In this document: positions 47,572 through 58,328 of the stretch, one piece after another | How positions within the stretch are numbered: the stretch's first letter is position 1 | Layout: each line of letters opens with the position of its first letter | Notes under the pieces: generated by a model | Seen by the model: only the letters and a program-made list of their open reading frames with translations | The model's database searches: none | What the model was told of the DNA's origin: nothing | Origin: Phytophthora hibernalis | Taxonomy: Eukaryota; Oomycota; Peronosporomycetes; Peronosporales; Peronosporaceae | Length of the DNA: 64,000 bases | Direction of reading: 5' to 3' | Assembly (NCBI GenBank): GCA_012656075.1 | Contig: JAAKBF010000041.1 | Location: 434,001 to 498,000, forward strand | Translations under genes and position numbers: made by a program

Positions 47572-49387
47572 ATGAGTGACGGCGAGCGAGCAGCTCAGCT
47601 GGAGCTCCTGTACTGCTCCAGCCAGGATGAGCGCTTCCCGCAGCCAACTTGACGCTGTCCCGAGTCGGATCGAGCTTGGCGGTGTGGGAATCGGAGAAAT
47701 TCTGCGAGTTCCCGCAAGAGTTGGTCTTTCGCGTCAATCGAGGCTTGCCGACATGCATCGAGCAGGTGAATCTGCTATCGCATCCGTTCAAAGTGGCGAC
47801 CCGAGCTGAGATTTTCACATCTGCAGCGACAAGCAACGGAATTCACGACGGTAGGACCGGCGTTAGTTTTGAGAGGCTTGGATTTGTGAGTTTTCTCAGC
47901 AATGAGAAAGCGCAACATGCTGCTTGTGAGCTTCAAGAGGTGCAGCTTCCCGACCGACATCGAGGATTACACTGTTGCGTCTGGTTTTGCATTCGTGTCA
48001 TCAGACAAGAACCAATCTCTTTAGCCAAGTTGGGTTGGCGTCAGTAGCAGCTTTGGGACCTCATAAAGTGCGAGTGTGGTGCTTCCGATGATACCATCTC
48101 CTCTCAAGAGCGCACCGAAAACGAAATGTCACCTCGTCGTCGCGTTCACGGTATTTTTGACAGGACCACACCCAACCCAATGCATGAACGGGAAATGAAA
48201 TCTCCGCGTGCAGCAGATATTTGATTCAAGACACCCAGGAAATGAAGACGCCCGAGCAAATTTTCGCAGACATTCAGATCGGCAACCAACTTGTTCAATA
48301 TGCTGACAATGAGAAGCTAATTCAGCCGTGGATTTCGTTGGAGCAGGAAGCTGGCCACTTTATCTATCTACTTGGACAAAATACAAAAGAGCTCACAGAT
48401 ACCAAACATTTCAATGGTCTCGACTTGTTTGCTGAGTTTGAGCATCGTAGAAATGATCTAGAGAAGACGCTATCCCATAAAATGTCCTCTTCGCCGAGAC
48501 CTCGCGGTAAAGATGAACATGCGCCAACAGCACTTCAGGGTCTTAAAGTACATGACGTACTGAAGAACCTTAAGACAAGTCAATGGGAAGAGAGAGAAAA
48601 TTACTATGGCAGCTTGCAGAGTGCTCGCAGTCTTTAACAATACCGGATGCTGGTGCTCTGAAGATATTGGCTGCAGTGCTAAATGACACAAACACCAAAG
48701 TATTTGCAGCCGGCTGTGGGTTTTTCCGGGCGCTGTTAACCTTTTACCATACTTTCAGGACGCAGCCGCTTCAAAATTGGGTGTCAGTTTATGTTTGGGG
48801 TGTCTACTACAATACCCGGAGCTAACAGCAACGCGTGAAATATTCGATATGTGATTCAGGTTGCTGACATTGTTGACCGACTTTTAGAAAGGCTTGACGC
48901 GCGCGAGGCGCCTACACGCAATGTTGCTGCGTTTACCATTTTGAAGGTGGGTACTCGTAAAATATTCACCCCACCCACGCGGTGAATTCACGTTAGTTCT
49001 GAAACACGTTCATAGGTGGCAGGGACGACGCGAACAAGAGGGACATTCGTGACGCATCTCCTCCTAAAACATGTCGAAAACAGAAACTTTCAACACCCAG
49101 ACCAGCAGCTTCTAGCGCTCTTGAAGCTTTTAGCAGCGCTACTTTTGTCGTTTCATTGCTGTGCAAGTTTTGATATCGCACCTCGACGTATTCTTCGCTT
49201 TTTGCTGCTCAGCGACGCTGCTCAACATGAAAACTCGCTTATCCGCGAGGCTGAAAAGCAGGTAGTTTTTGCACTCTGTTGTGACGTTGAGGAGGAATTC
49301 ATAATGGAATATTACGTCAAGAAACTACCACCGGAACTACAGGAGCGATATGAACTTCCCTTGAATAAAAACAAACGAAGATATTGA
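47572..49387 (+). CDS. CEP104: CEP104-like ciliary-tip protein (jelly-roll plus TOG)
   Basis: CEP104 acts at microtubule plus ends and ciliary tips. The N-terminal jelly-roll matches: SLAVWESEKFCEFPQELVFR, EQVNLLSHPFKVATRAEIFT, FERLGFVSFLSNEKAQHAAC, then TLLRLVLHSCHQTRTNLFSQ leading into VGLASVAALGP. A helical linker follows (LEQEAGHFIYLLGQ, EFEHRRNDLEKTLSH), then a HEAT/TOG region (VLKNLKTSQWEERENYYGSL, GALKILAAVLNDTNTKVFAA, VADIVDRLLERLDAREAPTR, LLALLKLLAALLLSFH). No C-terminal zinc-finger block is visible, and the total is shorter than in animals. Frame breaks at CCC 47637-47639 and near 47965. Intron and exon borders between 48050 and 48240 are unresolved. Confidence 0.68.
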
Positions 49388-49419
49388 TCACCGAATAGCA
49401 CGGTTGTGCTGATAACCTG

Positions 49420-52335
49420 TTACTGAAGAACGCAGTTGTCTGGGGCTTTGGAATCGCTTTTGCCTTTATCTTTTCGTTTCTCTTTGCCTTTGACCTTAGA
49501 CCGCTGGAGCTGCTCTACAATTGCTGTTTGCTTGGGGTATTTGGTAGTTTGTTTAACAGTGACAGGAATTGAAACCGAATGGGTGGCTGTGGTTGGAGCT
49601 AGAGTGGGTATTTCCTTTGAAAGTGTGCTTTCTGCAATATGGATAGAGTTTTTCTGTACTGGGATTTTAGCAGCAGCATCCGCAGAAGAAGAAACTGCAT
49701 CAGCTGACACCAGTTGATTACTTGTCACTGCCAAAGTCTCGGTAGCCTTGGGACCTTGACAGTGATCTTCGGGAAACTTTACTCGTCCGTTTGGCGAGAT
49801 CGCTACGCTGTTCAATTGTTCCTCGAAAAGCTGCAAAACTTGACACCACTTCTTGGTGAGGTGAGATCTGTAATGGTGATGTTGCAGTCACCTTGTTGAT
49901 GCTTGGAGTACCGACGTCGAACACAAATGGAGCTGTATTTCGTTTAATCTCCTCGTGAAAAGTTCCTTTCGGTGGTGTTCGAGCAACAACGTGGCCTTGA
50001 AAACAATGTTGCCTTTTTGAAAAAGTTCACGTTGTACGATTTCACCCTTCTCTGAATCAAATCGAGTCGCGCGTACGAATTCGTGTCGATACAGTGCGTT
50101 CGGTCGAGGCTGGACTGAAAAGTATCGCTGCATTTGTATGGCAAACTCGGCAATCTCAGATTCCGTAAGCGGGTCTTGAACAAAGCAAGCAGTGTGGTAG
50201 TGGCGGTAGGAGTGATGGCTGTTTGGAATACTTGAACTTTGCAGGTGTTTGTGCACAGAAACCAATAAGCCCTTGACAGGATTGGTGTTATCCTTAGTTT
50301 GTTGAGAATTCGAAGATGATCGTTCGATTTCGTCTATGCACTCGGAAGCAAGTCGTATCACTACTTCTTTGTCATCAAGCATTGCATTTTCTGGAGCACT
50401 GGGTGAAGGCCTATTCGGCGTTAACCAGCTCGAACAAAGAGAGTGTATCCTGGCCCTCACGTTCGCTGAAATTTGACGGTGAATCATGCCATCTCGCAAG
50501 ACCAACCGAAGCAATCGCAAACGGTTTGCCGTAAAAATGGTCCCGGTAACATTGGGAGTAAGATCAAGCAGCTCTTCGAAAAAGCTTGCACAGGTTAGAT
50601 CTTGCTCGATCAACAAAAGGATAAACTGCAGGAACTCTCTGTCGATTGACGGAGGCAATTTAGAGAGCCGATCTGAGACTTTCCGGCTCTGTGAACTGGT
50701 ACTCAAACAAAATGACGTCGGCTTGCTAGTGTGGTTAGTGACAGACCAGCAAAAATGGCTTGCTAGTGTTGACCCCAGAATGATTCGCAAGCCATAGCTC
50801 AAATTGGTGGTATCAACTTCCTCTATTAGCCCCAGCGACGACATACTGACAGATGCAGCCGGGTCATTTTGATCCAGAGGTTTGCCACTATCGAGCCCCA
50901 CAAGTAATGCCTTCATCGTACTTGTCGTTTTAGTGAGGAACACAGTGTGCGCTAAATGAATTGCTGCGCGGAACACACGAGAAGACTTTGCCCCCGAACA
51001 CCCATAATGATAAGTGCAACGATACCCTCGAACGCAGATGTTGCTCCAACGGCGTCTTTGAGAAGTCGAGCAAAGCGCTCAACCATCTGTACACACATTT
51101 CTTGGATATCGGATCCACCACAGAGCAGACATTGTGTGAAAAATTCTCCAAACGTGTATAGTGTGACCTCGTTGCTGTTAGCGGGGTCAGTGGGTGATAT
51201 CGTGGGAGACTGCCAACTCGCCACCTTGTCTGTGGTCTTGCAGATTTCCGTGCCAAGGATTTTCTCGAGTACAGCTTTCTCACAAGCTGTTTGCTCGACG
51301 TATTGTCGAAGTGCTCGGTCAAAAGGTGATTTTGGCCGTTTATCTTGGCTGCTGCTATCGCGACCTACTTGTGATACAATGATGCCACTGCCACTCTCCG
51401 GGACGCCGGTCGGTTCGTTATCTTGAGAGATCGATTCGGGGACGACCATACCAGTACCAGCAACTGAAGAATTGCTGCCTTCATGAGATGGAGCCGATAC
51501 TACAGCTTCAACGTCTGGGATCGCGGCAACCTGGGCTACGAGACTCATCGGTATGCCGGCATCCAACAAAACGACTTGCAACGCGTCACTATCGTTGCCC
51601 GGAGAAAGCAACAAGGGGTGGTGAATGCGACCAAAGCCATCCTGCCTGTCGATTATCCTCGAACTGGGGTCCAGCTTTCGAGCGTGGGAAGCTGTATCTT
51701 CAGTCAGCCCTAGTAGCTCAATATCTTCCAGTATAACCTGCATGAAGCAGAATTTTGTCGGCCACGCATAAAAAACTTAATTCCATCAGTAGTTAAAAAA
51801 AATGTAGCAGTACCTCGTGAGATCGATTGCGAGCACTTTTGTGCGGCGCGTGCACAACGAGTCTAATGAAGGAACAGCCCGGCACATCAAGGCGAACAGC
51901 CTTCGAATCCATTTCTCGTGGTTTGTCCGTTCTTGTCGCCACGCACGCATCCCACACCAGGACCTCGCTATCGGACAGGTTTGCCAACCGTTTAGCATTC
52001 GTGAGCCGCACCAAACGAGTAAAATGTTTCCTACCTGCATGGTGTCCAGTCCGCACTGAAATAGCGAGACACTGCATCGAGATGGCCCGGAACATCTACA
52101 TTTTTCATTCGTCCAGCCAAAATTTCAACTGGCCAAGCAAGCAGCAAATAATTATCAAAGTTCACTAGCAAGCTTGCTTCAGGTTAGAACACTCACGTCG
52201 AGCTGGTGCCCGCGTAAGCTCCACTGTCACTCGCAGACTCTTGATGGTTGCGGGCTCCACCGACAGTAGAATCAGGCCCAGCTCCAGCGGGTACAGGCTT
52301 TTGCTGCACAACAAGTACTTGGAGTTATTAAAGAG
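49420..52335 (-). CDS. Unrecognised large protein with N-terminal beta-sandwich-like domain
   Basis: About 900 residues, convergent with the CEP104-like gene. The N-terminal exons read CTLFNNSKYLLCSKSLYPLE, LILLSVEPATIKSLRVTVEL, NLSDSEVLVWDACVATRTDK and VRLDVPGCSFIRLVVHAPHK, a beta-rich region like jelly-roll or discoidin domains. A helical middle follows (EFFTQCLLCGGSDIQEMCVQ, PPSIDREFLQFILLLIEQDL), then WCQVLQLFEEQL and a Lys-rich disordered end. Introns about 51743-51826 and 52101-52196. Frame breaks near 50988 (GGGG on the coding strand), near 49975 and near 49860. No ATG was found for the first exon, so the 5' end is open. I cannot name a family. Confidence 0.55.
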
Positions 52336-53173
52336 AGTGCACTTTGAAGAGCGGATGGTGCCTCAAAGCGCTTACGGCGGAGATCTCCACAGCGGCTTGT
52401 GCTCTGAGTCCTCGACAACGCCGGGCTGGTGCCAGTTGTGTCGGTCGTGTCGACCACCTTCTCGCATATCCAAATCATTCACGACTAGTAGCCGGAACGG
52501 AAGACTTCGCATACCTTGGACTCGACGTTTCAAAACCTCTCTAGGAACTTCTCTAAGCTTAGGAACGTCCTAGTGGGAAATCTACTGTGCACAACCAGTC
52601 AGACAATTTTTTGTGCTCACATGACAATCGACATGATCTTCCATCGTTATCATAAAAACAATATTAATACTTGTAAAAGTTCGTGTATTACCATGGTATA
52701 ACGTTATTCCCAGCTAACAGAGAAAGTCGCTTCTGAATAATAAATTACGGTAATTTATAAAGTATATTGTGAAATAGTGATTGACATTTGAATGTTGGCC
52801 GTTGACAGCGATTTCGACTAGAGAGTTTCCCCGCAAAGAAACGCAGGGTGTGCGTGCGACGCCGACAATGCAGAGGTCGGGGCTGGCAGTGCTCAGTGCC
52901 AGCCTGGCACTGTTATTGCAGCCTGGTACTGAGCAAGTCGACGTTGGTGGTCCGCTTTCATGGCGGAGTGGGTAAAACATGTTTTTGACTAAGGTTTTAC
53001 GATGAGCCCTTCTCGAGCGAGCGGCCAAACACCACAATACTGAAGGCGAGTGGCCTTACAGTATCTGGATGAAGATAACCTTTTGGAATGAAAAATAATA
53101 ATAACACATTGTTGAAAAAATCGAAAATGCACTCAATACAGGGCTCACCCCTGCTGTATGGCGATGCACAGCT
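52336..53173. other. Intergenic region with a possible lone signal-peptide exon
   Basis: About 840 bases. At 52868 an ATG opens a signal-peptide-like stretch (MQRSGLAVLSASLALLLQPG) of 35 residues ending at a stop. No continuing exon was found. The right part (from about 52980) resembles the flank left of the second repeat gene at 58170-58260. Confidence 0.3.
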
Positions 53174-56068
53174 CTACGGTGGTACGGTGGATCGCGGAGG
53201 CATGTGTCCTGCTTGCCAGTTTTGCTCGTTCGTCGCTACGTTTGCTGTTGAAGTTGTGCGCTCGCACGTTCTCTGGGATCCGTCTTTGTAGAAGCTGAAC
53301 GCCACGCAGTTGACATCCCCCAGCATGAATCACAACACGTGTGCCAGTTTTGCTCATTGCTATGAGTCGTCATTGTGGAATATATTCCGGTCGGATAGCG
53401 AACCTTGTTCTCGATTTGAACACCATTGATGCCTTGGTTCGAGCATGGCGAGTTTGGTGCTGCAGTCGGTTCTGCAGTCGGTTCTGCAGTTGGTGCTACA
53501 GTCGGTCCTGCAGTTGGTGCCACAGTCGGTCCTGCAGTTGGTGGTTCAGTCGGTCCTGCAGTTGGTGCCACAGTCGGTCCTGTAGTTGGTGGTTCAGTCG
53601 GTCCTGTAGTTGGTGGTTCAGTCGGTCCTGTAGTTGGTGGTTCTGTCGGTCCGGTAGTTGGTGGTTCAGTCGGTCCTGTAGTTGGTGGTTCAGTCGGTCC
53701 TGTAGTTGGTCCTTCAGTCGGTCCTGTAGTTGGTGGTTCTGTCGGTCCTGTAGTTGGTCCTTCAGTCGGTCCTGTAGTTGGTGGTTCTGTCGGTCCTGTA
53801 GTTGGTGGTTCTGTCGGTCCTGTAGTTGGTCCTTCAGTCGGTCCTGTAGTTGGTGGTTCTGTCGGTCCTGTAGTTGGTCCTTCAGTCGGTCCTGTAGTTG
53901 GTGGTTCTGTCGGTCCTGTAGTTGGTCCTTCAGTCGGTCCTGCAGTCGGTTCTGCAGTCGGTTCTGCAGTTGGTGCTACAGTCGGTCCTGCAGTTGGTGC
54001 CACAGTCGGTCCTGCAGTTGGTGGTTCAGTCGGTCCTGCAGTTGGTGCCACAGTCGGTCCTGTAGTTGGTGGTTCAGTCGGTCCTGCAGTTGGTGCCACA
54101 GTCGGTCCTGTAGTTGGTGGTTCAGTCGGTCCTGAAGTTGGTGGTTCAGTCGGTCCTGTAGTTGGTGGTTCAGTCGGTCCTGTAGTTGGTGGTTCAGTCG
54201 GTCCTGTAGTTGGTCCTTCAGTCGGTCCTGTAGTTGGTGGTTCAGTCGGTCCTGTAGTTGGTGGTTCAGTCGGTCCGGTAGTTGGTGGTTCAGTCGGTCC
54301 TGTAGTTGGTGGTTCAGTCGGTCCTGTAGTTGGTCCTTCAGTCGGTCCTGTAGTTGGTCCTTCAGTCGGTCCTGTAGTTGGTCCTTCAGTCGGTCCTGTA
54401 GTTGGTGGTTCTGTCGGTCCTGTAGTTGGTCCTTCAGTCGGTCCTGTAGTTGGTGGTTCTGTCGGTCCTGTAGTTGGTCCTTCAGTCGGTCCTGTAGTTG
54501 GTGGTTCTGTCGGTCCTGTAGTTGGTCCTTCAGTCGGTCCTGTAGTTGGTGGTTCTGTCGGTCCTGTAGTTGGTCCTTCCGTAGGTCCATTGGTTGGTCC
54601 TTCGATTGGGCCTTCAGTGGGTTCCTCCGTGGGCGTCTCAGTAGGTGGCTGAGTAGGGCTCTCGGTGGGCTCTATGGTCGAAGCTTCCGTTGATTCGTAA
54701 GGCGGTGTTGTGGCAAGGCTTTCGGTTGGTTCGTCACATGGTTCTTCAGTTGGTACCTCGGTTCCTGGATCAGTAGACTCCTCGGTCGGGACTTCGGTCC
54801 CATATTCTGCATGCTCCTCTGAATGCTCTTCTGTCGGTGAGTCTGTGAAAGCCTCAGTTGCCTCCTCAGTTGCATCACATGGTTCATCGGTGTCGGAATG
54901 CATAGTAATGTCCGAGGTGTAGTCCTCTGGCGTTTCAGCGGTGGTGGTTGCCTGCCCATAGGTGTCGCTCGTGGAATTGGTTTCTTGTTCCCCATCCTGA
55001 TCTGTATCGGTAGTGCCGTGGTGACTGGAGATGCTGTCTCCCCCGCAGCAGCCGTGGACTCCTCCTTACCAGTCTCAGTTGTGTCATAGCTAGTGGAAGT
55101 CTTATCGTACTGGCTTGTGGGTACTTGCACTGCATGGTCGGGTTTCGAGGTGTCGTAGCCACCACCAACAGTCTCGCTGCCAGCTGCAGTTGATGACTCA
55201 TCGGTCTCTGTATTGGCGTAGCTGGTGGTCGTCTTACCGTCCTCCGTAGAGGTGGACGTCGACTCGCCTGTGCCCGTGGTGTATGCGTCCGAGGTCTTGT
55301 CGCTCTCAGTAGCAGAGGCCGACTCACCCGTGGTCTTCCCGGTAGTGGTGGGTCTATTGTTGCTGTAGTCGCTAATCGATTCGGCTCCTTCGCTAGTCGG
55401 CGTGGATTGCTGGCCCTCAGTCGTACCTACCACTGGACTTGTAAACGTGTCACTTTCAGTGACGGTATCCGTAGAACCATAGTCGTTGGTGATCGTTTTA
55501 CCGCCCTCCGCAATAGAGGTGGATGCCACCGCACTTGTAGACTTGTCATTCTCAGCAACGGTGGCTGAGTCCGTTGTACCTGTAGAGCCATAGTCGTTGG
55601 CACCCTTGGTAGAGTCTTCGTAGTTGGTGGCGGCATTGCCACTCTCGGTAGTAGTGGAGGTCGATTCGTGCGCCTGCGGACGAGCTTCATCATCTGAAGA
55701 GACTTTGCAGCCGTTGTCCCAGTGAGAGATGGTGGTCTCCGCTTGGCCAGACGTATTGTCATCAGAAGGGAAAGCGCACCCCCACGTGCCATCGGGCGTG
55801 AGGACGCAGTGGGCATCCACTGGAGCCACACACGCAGCACCGTTGTAAGACTGGACGTAAGGATCGCAGCCTGCGGAAGCCACGTCACCCACCAGGGGGC
55901 AGGCGACGCCGAGAGGTTCGGCTCCACTTCCAGAGCAGGGAAATCCGCGAGATTCCGGTAGCGAGTAGGTTGCGTCGTGATTCACGGAGATTGGTACGTC
56001 CGCGGACGCGAGTCCCACAGCTAACAGGCCGGCAAGTGTTGCGGCTGCGGCAGGTTTCTAGATGTCAT
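53174..56068 (-). CDS. Secreted mucin-like octapeptide-repeat protein with PAN/Apple-like end, copy 1
   Basis: A signal peptide is followed by a Cys-containing domain (FPCSGSGAEPLGVACP, GCDPYVQSYNGAACVAPVDA, GTWGCAFPSDDNTSGQAETT). A Ser/Thr-rich region comes next, then an acidic PTEEP segment and about 47 tandem octapeptides of type PTTGPTEP/PTTGPTEG. A Cys-rich PAN/Apple-like end (QNWHTCCDSCWGD, then NCVAFSFYKDGSQRTCE) closes it. The arrangement recalls oomycete cyst-surface acidic-repeat (Car-type) mucins. Frame breaks: signal peptide (one base short at 56058 relative to copy 2), GGGG near 55035 and GGGGG near 53315 on the coding strand. The stop at 53174 assumes the last correction; uncorrected reading stops at 53236. 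No intron seen. Confidence 0.75.
53459..54590 (-). repeat. 24-bp coding tandem repeat, about 47 units (copy 1)
   Basis: Each 24-bp unit encodes one octapeptide of the mucin-like protein. Unit variants are GPTEPPTT, GPTEGPTT, GPTVAPTA and EPTAEPTA. The AEPTAEPTA block with its GPTVAPTA neighbours appears twice, about 480 bases apart (near 53459 and near 53939), so part of the array was duplicated as one 20-unit segment. Because 24 is a multiple of three, the antisense strand is open too. Confidence 0.9.
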
Positions 56069-56504
56069 CAGATCGATCTGGACGGAGGTAGTTGGTGCGG
56101 AGGAAATTGGGGAATGAGCTCTGTTATTCGACTGCGATTGAACCGCTAGTGCCTAGTTTCTTCCAAATTGGAAAGTTTCAATCGCTAGACCATCGGTTAA
56201 TAGAGTTTCGCTTTCTTGAGAAGGGGGGTCACTACCAACCGAAAACGGCGTTCTATTTCTATTTCTTGAAAATGACGACGATATGACGTACGATCCCGTC
56301 GGTTCGTTTCGTATCTGGAACTTAGGTGCGGGTTTTCGATGAGTATAATTTGGATGGTTGACTACCGTAGTGCATACAAATAATGTACTACTTCTGAAGT
56401 ACTTGTAGTTCAAGGTACTATGATTTTGTTTATACTCGGGTGGGGATGGCCTCAATTTGTACGAAACTATAGACTCGTTGGAGGCTAAGCGTTACTGTTC
56501 TTTT

Positions 56505-57324
56505 TACCGACTTCCTCGGCTTATAGTGGACACGGCATATAAGAGCGACCAATCACATTGCAGTATTTGAACCCTCTCGCCGCCTCGGCTTATAAGTTCT
56601 GCTGCAATTATTCCGACACAAATGTGCTAGTATGCCTACCGGTATGACGACTTTCCTTCCGCGACTGCCAGTCATTCAGAGATTCTCCCAGACCTCAGCC
56701 GCCCTTCTCCTGTTGCATGCTTTGTTGGTGGATGCGCGCACTACCTGTCTGCAGCCGCTGTATCTGATGGCGCCGCGTAGAGTATTCGAGCTCGCTGTTC
56801 TCATGTGATCCTAAATCTAGCAGCACTAACTCGTGGCGGTACAGTAGCAGCATGTACCGCGTTGTCGTGCAAGTTATTGGACCACAAGACCCTTCCTACT
56901 AGAAGTCGCTGGGGCTACTTTGATCAGGCGCATGTATCTGTATTACCTAAATCATGTAGCGGCTGACCATTGCACGGGCGTGGACGCGCTGATTGCGGTG
57001 CTGACATAGTTAGCCCGAAGCCGCTCTGTCTACAATGCAAATGTTGTCGAGCGATTGCCGGTTTCTTCTGCATGTAGCTTGTTAATCGGAATGGACTTGT
57101 TAATCGCCCGTACCGCGTGTACTATAGTGGCTCGGGGCACGCATCGTTTAACGAGTCATCATAACAGCAGGCGTATTTAATACCTCAGCCCAACAAGGCA
57201 TTGGAGTGCGCTAAAGTACTAATACCGGTACCTCTAACAGTAACCAAAATCGGAAGGTCACCTTTTCAGGGTTATACACTGTACCGGTACGTAGGGTGTC
57301 CACTATAAGCCGAGGAAGTCGGTA
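56505..57324. mobile_element. 820-bp element with perfect 29-bp terminal inverted repeats (MITE-like)
   Basis: The ends 56505-56533 and 57296-57324 are exact reverse complements over 29 bases, beginning TACCGACTTCCTCGGCTT. The outermost TA on each side could be a TA target-site duplication, as for Tc1/mariner/pogo elements, which would leave 27-bp inverted repeats. No transposase frame lies inside. A partial copy of the motif (CCTCGGCTTATAAG) sits at about 56582. A non-autonomous DNA transposon is the likely identity. Confidence 0.65.
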
Positions 57325-58328
57325 CTTGGATGATTTAGCAGATTACCTCATTGACAATGAGACATTGTAAATCCGTGCAGTGATACAGATTAACCTGGCA
57401 CACCTGATAGCATCCGTGGAAAACGGCCGTATCAGGTATAGCAATACTATCAGATTTAACAGTAGCCGGTAGCGATAGTCCAAGCTACAACCACCACTTG
57501 ATTCAAAACAGCTATTTCAGGCAAACATCTGATACTACGGTACTAAATTAATTTTGCTGCCCGAGCACGATGAAAAGCTGCTGAGAGACCTTTGGAAGCT
57601 ACAGCTACGAGTGCCCGAGGACATTTGTCTCGACAAAGAAGAGAAAACTACTCAGACATCCATTACGAACTACTTTATCCCCGGCTAGGTAGTATCAAAT
57701 CCCGCCAAATTGGTTATCAGATATCAGGTTCGATAGGTATCAGATTTACTCCATACATTTTACTAACTACAAATACCAAGTCGGTGGATCGATTTCGTAT
57801 CGGATATAGCAGTGTATCAGGTTTGTCAGGTATCATTTAGGACAGGTTAATCTGTACGCTATGCTGAAAGGGTGCTATCGCACCACTGCAGTTTTGTAAT
57901 TCCCTTGAATTTGTATTACACATGTACCGCTGAGCAGCATTGTCAACGGTTCGCGATTTAGGTGGTTATTGAGACTGAGCATATCAATAACCACCCTAGC
58001 TTTCCTGGAACTTAAGTGGTCTGCATTGGCCTATAGCGGTTCCGGTAGTGGGAAGTTGACGAGACCTGCAACACTGTCAAGGCCATTGGCCTTAGGCAAT
58101 ACTTTGACTGGGGATGATGAGGCTTCCGTGACAGAAACTTCCCTTGTCAGTGCCGTCGATCTTACTGAGTGCCAAGGCCTTCTCGAGCGAGCGAGCTAAC
58201 TAGCATCTTGTTGGATAAAGATAACCCTTGAAACGAAAAATATACATTGTTGAAAATAAAACGAAAATGCACTCAATACAGGCTAGCGGTAGCGAGGGCT
58301 TCCTCCTGCCGCTTGGCGATGCACAGCT
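57325..58328. other. Intergenic region between element and repeat gene copy 2
   Basis: About 1 kb without a supported gene. It contains several 'atcaggt/atcagat' words (for example 57416-57450 and 57715-57740) that look like diffuse short repeats. Its right part (58170-58328) is homologous to the flank at 52980-53173. Confidence 0.35.

Noticed and set aside
53459..54590. CRISPR-like reading of the regular repeats
   Set aside because: Units are contiguous with no spacers, they encode a protein repeat, and the genome is eukaryotic.
53341..54652. Long plus-strand open frames across the 24-bp repeats (Cys/Ser/Trp-rich and Gly/Val-rich proteins), and the same at 58496-59176
   Set aside because: They arise because a 24-bp unit keeps all frames open. 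The minus-strand frame joins signal peptide, Cys domains and array, so the plus-strand frames are shadows.
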